From: Acanthosepion pharaonis
Taxonomy: Eukaryota; Mollusca; Cephalopoda; Sepiida; Sepiidae
Direction: 5' to 3'
Length of the DNA: 64,000 nt
Assembly: GCA_903632075.3 (NCBI GenBank)
Contig: CAHIKZ030004135.1
Span: forward strand, 595,001 to 659,000
In this document: positions 56,126-64,000 of the stretch, piece after piece
Layout: each line of letters begins with the position of its first letter
Numbering within the stretch: position 1 is the stretch's first letter
Notes under the pieces: generated by a model
Told to the model about the DNA's origin: nothing
Seen by the model: the letters and a program-made list of their open reading frames with translations, nothing else
Databases searched by the model: none
Translations under genes and position numbers: made by a program

Positions 56126-56566
56126 TTAATAGGGAATGTGCTTTCCCTGTTTTGAAATTACTTGAAGAAGTCGATGATCCATAGAATTTGTTAATTGTAG
56201 GATGTCATCTGCTGTAATGCCGCGAGATATGTCAAGAATTGCTTCCCACAACTCAGCGTTGCTCCTGAATTGTCGTCCTTTGGCGTACAGGCTTCGCTTC
56301 ATGATGTTCCAAAGGTTTTCGATTGGGTTCAAATCCGGAGAATTTGCTGGCCACTTCATTTTTCGAGGTCCATCGAAGCCTAACTGTTTCAAATATTCAG
56401 TAGTCTTGTGAGCAGCATGTGAGGGAGCATTATCTTGCATAAAAACAATGGCCTTTCTGAAGACAAATCTTTGCCTTTTCAACCACGGTTCAAGATGCTC
56501 CTTCATAAACGCTATGTATGCATCAGCAGTCATTTTGACACCATCTCGTACTCTCCATGGGCCCAC
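56126..56566 (-). pseudogene. Tc1-like transposase, C-terminal catalytic region
   Basis: 146 codons. MTADAYIAFMKEHLEPWLKR leads to VFMQDNAPSHAAHKT (second Asp), WPANSPDLNPIENLW (Glu) and the C-terminal SMDHRLLQVISKQG. Between the second Asp and the Glu I count 37 residues, so the triad is DD37E rather than the usual DD34E of Tc1. All three catalytic acids are present across the frames. Confidence 0.85.
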
Positions 56567-56835
56567 TAATGTGTTTCCAATAATACCACCCCCAGATCAT
56601 TATGCCTCCACCGCCTTGTTGGCGTCTCAAACGCTGATGGCGATTCTGTCGGTTCATTACCCAGCCTTTGCACCATCTATCTGGCCCATCAAGTGTTGCT
56701 CGAGTTTCATCTGTGAACAAAACTTTAGAGAAGTCAATCTTCATATTGTCCTCGGCCCATTTCAATTGATTTTGAATGTGATTTCTTGACAACGGAGACT
56801 TCGATATAGGTTAACTGATGTTGCTATTTCCCTCA
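56523..56835 (-). pseudogene. Tc1-like transposase, first catalytic region
   Basis: Contains SRNHIQNQLKWAEDN, then KVLFTDETRATLDGPD with the first catalytic Asp in FTDE, and GGGIMIWG, the usual glycine turn. A frame change near 56570 (GWYYWKHISGPM) moves the rest into another frame. Confidence 0.85.
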
Positions 56836-57129
56836 GATACCGACACCGAGTACTTTTAGATCCCCAATGCTACTGAAAAGCTCTTGACTGGTAAGTCCAG
56901 GCTTCCTCGTGGCCTCTCGTTTAAGTCGTGACATGAGACGACGTGAAATAACCCTCGGCTTGCCTTTATCGGCCCTTTTGCGTACTTTTGTAGGGTCGGC
57001 GGCGAACTTTTTCACTGTTTGATGACACCTCTCTATCATTTTAAAATTTTCTAGGGTAGATTTACCTTTTGAGGGTTCTGAGGTTATAATTTTCTTTTCA
57101 GCGTCAATTAAACTGCTTTTACGGTCCAT
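56833..57129 (-). pseudogene. Tc1-like transposase, N-terminal part
   Basis: 98 codons from Met at 57129, just inside the right inverted repeat, as expected for the native start. Basic DNA-binding region with TLENFKMIERCHQTVKKFA, RKRADKGKPRVISRRLMSRL and REATRKPGLTSQELFSSI: two helix-turn-helix blocks with a GKPR hinge between. Ends after a frame change near 56835. Confidence 0.8.
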
Positions 57130-57356
57130 CTTTTCACTAAATTCTTACACTTTTCTAATAATTTGGCACGCTCAAATCTGCGCACTGATAACAAATATGG
57201 CGCCAGTTTGTTTAGATTGCGCAGATCAGTACGAAAATTCCAGTGATTGCGCAGATCAGTATTGCCAACATTGTGTGAAAATTTTGTGTGAATTGATTGG
57301 ACGGTTTTTGAAATATTAGAAAAATACTTATCTCGATAATAATTTGGCACGCAGTG

Positions 57357-57461
<105 letters not shown>

Positions 57462-57570
57462 ATATATAGAAAATAGGAAGGAACTGGTTAGGTAAATAAT
57501 TCAAAGTCCCTTAGTATTTTAGTTATTATTTTTAAAAAATAGTGCTCGATACAAAAGTAGAGCATAAATA

Positions 57571-57885
57571 TAATTATTTATTTAAAAGTATGATTCATCT
57601 TCCGTTTAAAATTTAGACACCCCAACCTTTCCCTGAAAGTAACTCTATACTGATAGTTATTATTAACACCCAACACGCGCCTAGCTGTTACCATGGAAAT
57701 TTTGATTTCAATTTTTAAAACACGTAAATTTCAGAAATACGTTATTCAAAAAAAATTTCGCTTGAAGATGGAACAGAGCTTATTTTAACTCAATTTAATT
57801 CAAATAATTATATTGAAGTTTTCGGCTCTTGTTTAGAAACAAAAGACTTCTTATGTCGCGATTTGGAATCATATTTTTAAATAAA

Positions 57886-57891
<6 letters not shown>
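57571..57891. mobile_element. foldback MITE, copy 2
   Basis: Tips TAATTATTTATTTAAAAGTA (left) and its near complement (right, 57866-57891). The middle shares GTTACCATGGAAA and TTCGCTTGAAGATGGAAC with copy 1 at 510-866. Also next to a TA tract. Confidence 0.7.

Positions 57892-57928
<37 letters not shown>
57892..57928. repeat. (TA)n microsatellite
   Basis: TA tract right of the MITE. Confidence 0.9.
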
Positions 57929-57930
<2 letters not shown>

Positions 57931-57957
57931 GAAGATGATATGAAATGAGGGGAGGGT

Positions 57958-58390
57958 TCTAAATCCCAATACAAACAAAATGTAAAACAGAAAATAACAG
58001 ACAGACTATCTTTAAGCGTCTTCACATTTTTAGCCTTATCTAGAGCGAGCCGCTGGCTATATTCCGTGGTGAAGGACCTAATCCTATCCTTAAGCCTCTC
58101 CTGCCACCTATTCTTAATAACCGCCCCCACTTTTCCCCGCTGTTCTAGTCTGATTAGCTGTTGCTAAAAGTCCCGCCTGTCCAGTAAAGACAGTGTCCAG
58201 ACATTTTAGGCCAAGCATCTAGCGCTCTCTGAGCACAGACGAATCTATGGTCCGAATAGCCTAACCAGTGGAACGTGGGACAATCTAGCAAGACTATATT
58301 GGCCCTTCTCCCTAACATCCTATCAAGGTAGCTGGCTACCTGGGTAGATGGCCACTTTCGAGTCCACGTTCACATATCCCGCCCAGAGTG
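57958..58390 (-). pseudogene. LINE AP-endonuclease end and linker
   Basis: Minus strand: SYLDRMLGRRANIVLLDCPT and FHWLGYSDHRFVCAQ form the last part of an APE-type endonuclease (YLDR ... SDHR is its final conserved block). After a frame change follow GKVGAVIKNRWQERLKDRIR, TTEYSQRLALDKAKNVKTLK and DSLS, the linker before RT in L1/Tx1-like LINEs. This is an internal, not a 3', fragment, which is unusual for a LINE copy. Dead. Confidence 0.7.
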
Positions 58391-58464
58391 ACCGGACCGA
58401 TATATAGTTACATAGATAATTCCCAGATCGATATTTAATAGATAGATAGATAGATAGATAGATA

Positions 58465-59811
58465 GTCAGAGATTCATGCCATAATATTCAGGATTTGATA
58501 TCTGGTTTTCATAAGGATTTCTGCATCGACTGTTCTGTGATATGTCCAGCGAAGTTGATTAGTTAAGACTTCCGTTGACAGACACAGACGCACACATTAT
58601 GATAAAGACTTTCTATTGTGAGTGAGGATTACAAAACTAATGTTAGACTGTGCACAAAGTTAGAGGGTGGGGGATGAACAAAATAACAGACAAAGTCACA
58701 CTTAACATTGAACAAAATCACTGTTAATTTAAAGCGTGGTCGACAACAGTAGAAATTTATTGACTGGAATCAATCAGATCAAGTTAAAAGACTAATCCAT
58801 AAAGACTGAAGAGAATGAAAGATCAAAATGAGGCGTGAGTTTTAGTCTGCCAATTTTGCTCTTACTGTTAAATCGTTCTATCTCTGTTCGGTTCAATGCA
58901 GTCTATCTATCTATCTATCTATCTCGGTCTGTTCATTACATATTTAACTATCTATCTAATATAGGTCTATATCTAACTAACTAACTAATCTCGGTCTATT
59001 CATTATGTATGTATGTATCTATCTATCTATTTAACTAGTTATCTACTTATCAAATCTCTGTTCATATATATCTAACTATATATCAAATCTGAATCTGTTC
59101 ATATGTATGTATGTATGTCCGTACGCACGTATCTATCTATCTGATACGTGCGTACGGACATACATACATACATATGAACAGATTCAGATTTGATATATAG
59201 TTAGATATATATGAACAGAGATTTGATAAGTAGATAACTAGTTAAATAGATAGATAGATACATACATACATAATGAATAGACCGAGATTAGTTAGTTAGT
59301 TAGATATAGACCTATATTAGATAGATAGTTAAATATGTAATGAACAGACCGAGATAGATAGATAGATAGATAGACTGCATTGAACCGAACAGAGATAGAA
59401 CGATTTAACAGTAAGAGCAAAATTGGCAGACTAAAACTCACGCCTCATTTTGATCTTTCATTCTCTTCAGTCTTTATGGATTAGTCTTTTAACTTGATCT
59501 GATTGATTCCAGTCAATAAATTTCTACTGTTGTCGACCACGCTTTAAATTAACAGTGATTTTGTTGAATGTTAAGTGTGACTTTGTCTGTTATTTTGTTC
59601 ATCCCCCACCCTCTAACTTTGTGCACAGTCTAACATTAGTTTTGTAATCCTCACTCACAATAGAAAGTCTTTATCATAATGTGTGCGTCTGTGTCTGTCA
59701 ACGGAAGTCTTAACTAATCAACTTCGCTGGACATATCACAGAACAGTCGATGCAGAAATCCTTATGAAAACCAGATATCAAATCCTGAATATTATGGCAT
59801 GAATCTCTGAC
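58465..59811. repeat. nearly perfect 1.35-kb palindrome
   Basis: Left arm 58465-59133 and right arm 59143-59811 are both 669 bp and complementary; by eye I found one mismatch (near 58710 / 59566). The spacer is 9 bp (59134-59142). Arms hold unique sequence outside and GATA/GTAT tracts with the ACAGACCGAGAT spacer inside. No ORF. See findings for the biological and artefact readings. Confidence 0.9.
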
Positions 59812-59883
59812 TTTTCATTCAATTTCTACTATTAATTTCTCTCTCTACACCAACGGATATGGCTGGCTAAAATCGTACATCAG

Positions 59884-60319
59884 ATGCAAACACCGCAGGT
59901 ATTCTACAAATCGAAATCCACCTTCGCATTTACTTTCGATGCCTTGAATGTACGTTTCTTCATTTTTCCTCTGGTCTTCTTCCTTTTCATTCTTTACAAT
60001 GAAAACGAAGAAGCTGCAGCCCACCTCTCTCTCTCTCTATCTTTCTTTTATTTTTCTTGTTTCTTTCTTTTATGTTTTTTATCTTTTGCAACTCTCACTT
60101 CTCTTTATCCTCTTCTTTTTTTCGCTTATTCTTTCTATTTCCTCTTTTCTTATCCTTTCGTTCTCTCTCGCTCTGTCTTCCTCTTTCTAATTTTCTTCTC
60201 TTCTTTTTCATCTTACACATCACCCCATTTCTCTCCACTTGTATTTATTTTTTATTTTATTTTTCTTCTTCTGTCTCAAATGCTCTATCTATCTATCTAT
60301 CTATCTACTTATTTCTTTT

Positions 60320-60356
<37 letters not shown>

Positions 60357-60732
60357 TTTTCCTTTTCATGCCATCTTTTGCCAACTTCTCACGTCCTCTC
60401 AGCTTTCATTATTTATAAAGTTCATTTTCTCTGCCTATTTCATTTTGTTCTCCCCTTTTTCTTCAACCTCTTTCTCATTCTTTCGGTTTCTCATTATCTC
60501 TCTCACTCTGTTTCTCTCTCTCTCTCTCTCTTCTTCTTCTTCTTCTTCTTCTTCTTCTTCTTTATCCATAACGTCATCTTTGTTTACTTTTATTTCTTTT
60601 CTCTATATAGATACTTACAATACATATAAACAGCTCATTATTCTCCTCCTCCTCTCATCATACACACACACTCTCTCTCACTCACTCACTCACTTTTTTT
60701 CTATTCCTGTCAGTACTAAGCCGTCTATATAA
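59884..60732. repeat. CT-rich polypyrimidine tract
   Basis: About 800 bp of T/C-rich plus strand with (TC)n at 60322-60352 and (CTT)n at 60530-60562. The long frames (282 and 190 codons, rich in F, S and L) are low-complexity by-products; hydrophobic stretches would look like membrane segments but there is no sign of a gene. Confidence 0.8.
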
Positions 60733-60734
60733 CT

Positions 60735-61345
60735 ATCGCCGAAGCAAACCGCAATTGCTTCTGTTATCAAATCAAAACTTGTCAGCTACGAGACGCTGAA
60801 CCAATTTGCAACAGGCCCAATCCAATCTTGCTATCCAATTACGAATGCATAGAGATTTTAAAACTAATATTTTCATGCGTTTGCATCTGAGTGAGGCGCG
60901 TGTGCAAGCCACGTCCCACGTAAGGGAGCAAGACATTTTTTCTTTTTTTCAACACAACCTCACATTTTGCCAACTTTGCCACTAAAATGGATATATGCAG
61001 TAATCGTTGTTTCTGTATGTGTGTACACATTATCTGTGGGGTTGCCCAGTGGGCACAACTATAGCAAGTTTTCCAACTGTGTCTATCTGCTTCTGATCAA
61101 ATTCTGCATCTATTCGAATAATGGCGTACAGAGTCATTCTACATTATTTTCTGCAATATGAATTAATGTATATTATTACAAAACAATAACGTTATGCGAG
61201 TATAACATTGTATGGACACATCAATAATAATAAGAAAAACACGAATTCTATATTTTGAAAAGGGTTTTCTAGATAGAAATAGTTGCTAAAATAACATTAC
61301 CTATGTCGATTGTTATGACCCGCACCTGGTCGTTAAATTACATGC
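60735..61345. other. no recognised gene
   Basis: Mixed DNA, no motif or repeat family recognised. Confidence 0.5.
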
Positions 61346-61349
61346 TTGA

Positions 61350-61394
<45 letters not shown>
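61350..61394. repeat. (AAT)n microsatellite
   Basis: About 14 units. Confidence 0.95.
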
Positions 61395-61396
<2 letters not shown>

Positions 61397-61497
61397 CTAA
61401 TGTCCTGTTGCTACAACGGGCATGATACTCAGGATTCTAATCTTGAACGAATAGAGTTTTTTGTTTTAATTTTTCTTTAGAATCTACCATACATATT

Positions 61498-61730
61498 TAT
61501 ACGTGTATCATTCGTCTATGCTTTGAATATTGCTGCCATATGTGGTCCGATGCTCATGATATATATTTAGAGATTCTTGATAAAATCTAAAAAATAATAT
61601 ACAATATTACTGATCCGGACCTGGCATCTCGGCTTCAGTCACTTTCTCCCCACCTTAAATTAGCTTCTATTTACCATTTTTTATAAATACTTTTATGGTA
61701 ATTGTTCTAATGGAATTTCCTCTCTAGTAA
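61498..61730 (+). pseudogene. LINE ORF2 C-terminal fragment
   Basis: Plus-strand IRLCFEYCCHMWSDAHDIYL, EILDKI, stop, KIIYNITDPDLASRLQSLSP, LKLASIYHF. Same protein region as 27975-28600 (FEYC.H.WS.A ... DPDLASRL). Truncated on both sides. Confidence 0.7.
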
Positions 61731-61734
61731 TTAT

Positions 61735-62250
61735 TTAGTCACGGATTAATTTCGTCCTGTTAACTGATGTTTCTACGACAATTAAGGATTGGGGGGACTT
61801 ATATTACTAACACTTTTGTTTTTATTTTTATTTTATATAGTATTCTATACACTACACATTGGATTTACATTTTTAAAAGTTGTTAATTTTATTCCCCAAC
61901 CCCATAGACAAATTGTACATACGGGAAGGAGTTAGGACTTCATAGAGACACATAGGTCACTTTAGTGAGAATGATTAGTAAATATTTGTTGTAAGGAATA
62001 TTGTGGTATGTTTGGATTCGTGATTCAGGCTAACTAAGTACAGAACTAAGACGTATGAAGACCAACCGTCCCTCATCCCAATTTCAGTTTCTCCGGTTTC
62101 TTCCTTCACAATCAACTTTGACCTTGAAAAAAATTAAATGCAATGTCAGTCGTTATCTTGTGCCTTCTTAATTCCTGTCCTTTTCTTGTTCTCACTAATA
62201 ATGTTAAATGTTAAAAAGAAATGCTTTAAATTAAAATCAAAATGTATTAT
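61735..62250. other. no recognised gene
   Basis: AT-rich DNA between two LINE fragments. Confidence 0.5.
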
Positions 62251-62254
62251 ATTA

Positions 62255-62946
62255 CAAACAGTCGTATATGGAATGGAATTCAACACAGAGAAACCCAAAG
62301 TAATGGTGAATAGCACAAACAATATCAGTGCCAGCGTCACTATGGACGGCAAACCATTGGAAGAAGTGCCAATCTTCAAATACTTGGGCGCAACTCTGTC
62401 AAGAAATGGCACCTGCAATGCAGAAATCCGCACACGGATTTCCACAGACACGACAACAATGGCTAGGCTGGAAAGAATATGGAACAACATCAGCTTCCAG
62501 ACCAACTTCAGGCTCTACAAATCGTTTGTCGTATCCATCCTCCCCTGCACGTGTGGGACTTGAAAATTCTTGACTGAGACAGGAAAATGATCCAGAAGTT
62601 CGAGAAAAAAATGCGTGAGAAAGCTCTTCCACTTCCGAGAATACAAAACCAACGACTATGTACGGAACAATGTCGAAAGTCTTGTGGGCCAATTAAGCGT
62701 CGAAAGATGGCATGGTTTGGCCACGTCACACGGCATGACAGCCTCTGCATGGCTATCATGCAAGGCACTTTTGAAGGCAGAGACTAGCGGGGAACGGCAA
62801 CGCAAGTGCTGGTCAGACACCATCAAAGAGTGTACGGACATGGCGATGCCGGAACACCTTAGGTCCACCGCCAATAAATCAGCCTGGAGGGCTGTTTTGT
62901 TTCATCTGCCCTCAGATGCTCCTGACGAGCGAAGCAGTCGTAGGAC

Positions 62947-62977
<31 letters not shown>

Positions 62978-62980
62978 ATC
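62255..62980 (+). pseudogene. RTE-like LINE 3' end with (GAT)n tail
   Basis: Plus strand: YGMEFNTEKPKVMVNSTNN, FKYLGATLSRNGTCNAEIRT, MARLERIWNNISF, LYKSFVVSILP, then after a frame change VRKLFHF, EYKTNDYVRNNV, ERWHGLATSHGM, GERQRKCWSDTIKEC and MPEHLRSTANKSAWR. This is the C-terminal third of a LINE ORF2 after the RT palm. It ends in (GAT)n at 62948-62978, the short-repeat 3' tail usual for RTE elements. 5'-truncated near 62255 with several frame changes; among the better kept LINE copies here. Confidence 0.85.
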
Positions 62981-63139
62981 CCTACATGATTTTAAGACGC
63001 CTAGTACAAGGGTAGATGATTCTTTTCTCATTTCGCAGAAATATAATTTCATGAAACAAAATAATTCTAAGGTGATTATTACAAACAGAAAAAAAAACAG
63101 TGAATGATGCCATTAATATCATTTATATATGACTTCTTC
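62980..63139. other. short AT-rich linker
   Basis: Nothing recognised. Confidence 0.4.
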
Positions 63140-63270
63140 TATATGTCGTGTCTCTTCAGGACATAGGTGACCATGGCTTTATACAACTAGACTTTATAGC
63201 TCTTAATAATATTTGTCATTTTACCATCTCTCCGACTCCCGTTCTGCCATCAATTCACATAAGCTCATCA
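63140..63270 (-). pseudogene. LINE 3' coding remnant
   Basis: Minus strand reads ...KAMVTYVLKRHDI, the end of a LINE ORF whose pieces also occur at 14275, 16595, 17100 and 39355. Confidence 0.45.
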
Positions 63271-63274
63271 TGTA

Positions 63275-63700
63275 ATTGACCGGCTGATTCTCCCGCTCTC
63301 TTTTGCCATCGATGTTTCTGGTGAGTGTCATTTTTTCAATCCTTCCTTCCTAATTATATCTCAGAAATTTCTGCTACAAAAATTTAAAAACGTTTACTTT
63401 AAAACTGAAATATGCCTGGTGATAAACACACGAAAATAAAAACAAATTTGAAGTCAATATTATTTCCCAGAAGTTTGTATTCTGGCCGCTTTCGAAATGT
63501 CTGAATAAAAGCTGCACATGGACAAAATGAAGCCGAGAGCGACTCGACAGAAACAAAACATATTCATGATAGAGGTATACACCATTTGCCGGACAACAAA
63601 CAATGAAATTATTTTCTATTGATGGCTTTTTCCAAAGACGCAAAATCGGAACAAATATTGTGAAATAATTTCTTCACGATTGGATACTCGATATTTGCAT
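63275..63700. other. no recognised gene
   Basis: A minus-strand frame (63374-63643) is Phe/Leu-rich with no family match. Confidence 0.45.
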
Positions 63701-63702
63701 GT

Positions 63703-63705
<3 letters not shown>

Positions 63706-63755
<50 letters not shown>
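63706..63755. repeat. (TA)n microsatellite
   Basis: TA tract that forms the target of the next element. Confidence 0.95.
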
Positions 63756-63756
<1 letters not shown>

Positions 63757-63759
<3 letters not shown>

Positions 63760-64000
63760 TGGGTGGAAAGAAAAATCTGTACACCGTGAATTTTTTATTT
63801 AACATAAATTTTATAAAAGAATTTTATAATTCATACAGTATTTGTATACTGTGGTATAAAATTTGTTATATTAATGAAATTTTTAAAAAATGAACGCCGA
63901 AAAAATATTTGTACGCCATTATAATAACTATTTAATACTTTGTAGCATATATATTATTTGTCGTTGCCGCGGTAAAACAAAAGAACGTTTTGTTAAAACA
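63757..64000 (+). mobile_element. 5' end of a Tc1-like element, cut by window end
   Basis: TA followed by CAGTGGGTGGAAAGAAAAAT and CTGTACACC, then a second CGCCGAAAAAATATTTGTAC block about 130 bp in, as in Tc1/Tc3-type ends with subterminal repeats. The rest is outside the window. Confidence 0.55.

Larger units (their letters stand above)
55802..57356 (-). mobile_element. Tc1-like transposon, DD37E spacing, TA duplication
   Basis: Tips CACTGCGTGCCAAATTATTA and its complement are bordered by TA (55800-55801, 57357-57358). The inverted repeats extend about 190-210 bp inward (to 55990 and from 57147), the right one with a short internal duplication (GCGCAGATCAGTA). 1555 bp in all, close to full length for a Tc1-type element. 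The transposase is in three frames (see next entries). High tip identity suggests a fairly young copy. Confidence 0.9.

Noticed and set aside
59884..60732. 282-codon hydrophobic frame resembling a multi-pass membrane protein
   Set aside because: Low-complexity CT tract with (TC)n and (CTT)n; a second long frame overlaps it. No splice or start evidence.

Overview
The window reads as non-coding DNA from a large, repeat-rich animal genome. I found no intact host gene. The very many (TA)n and GATA tracts, Penelope-like elements (PLEs), tRNA- and 5S-derived SINEs, RTE-like LINE pieces and mariner/Tc1 elements would fit a mollusc, perhaps a cephalopod such as an octopus. That assignment is inference from general knowledge; nothing here proves the species. 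Apart from two weak hypothetical ORFs, every coding segment I recognise is a broken mobile-element gene.

Layout. 1-6 kb: a PLE GIY-YIG fragment cut by the window start, a foldback MITE, a LINE 3' piece, SINEs and a GATA/GGAA satellite. 7-17 kb: a small foldback PLE unit with an 11-bp target duplication, PLE terminal fragments, SINEs, a LINE piece, an internally deleted mariner with TA duplication, a SINE nested in a LINE, and a local repeat (family E). 17-26 kb: PLE termini, LINE pieces, a complete 5S-tRNA compound SINE, a hAT-like MITE, a hairpin element carrying a tRNA-like core, and a second PLE lineage (24461-25933) bounded by inverted repeats that each encode a hammerhead-type ribozyme. 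26-40 kb: LINE fragments, microsatellites, a pogo/Tigger-like MITE and SINEs. 40.6-44.4 kb: a composite of two PLE copies in opposite orientation, inside one shared 12-14 bp target duplication. 44-54 kb: SINEs, PLE foldback units, and a truncated mariner that has lost a catalytic aspartate. 54-64 kb: a decayed Tc1-like relic, a Tc1-like element of DD37E spacing with TA duplication and long inverted repeats, a second copy of the foldback MITE, a LINE AP-endonuclease fragment, a nearly perfect 1.35-kb palindrome, a CT-rich tract, an RTE-like LINE 3' end with (GAT)n tail, and the 5' end of a Tc1-like element that runs out of the window.

How the parts relate. The PLE terminal module (terminal repeat with ribozyme-like core, 3' region and a tRNA-like segment) recurs at about five places, often as an inverted pair. 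At least two SINE families share one 3' tail, which suggests a common LINE partner. Nested insertions (SINE in LINE, tRNA-like core in a hairpin element, PLE next to PLE) give a relative order of events. All coordinates of diverged repeats are estimates by eye.
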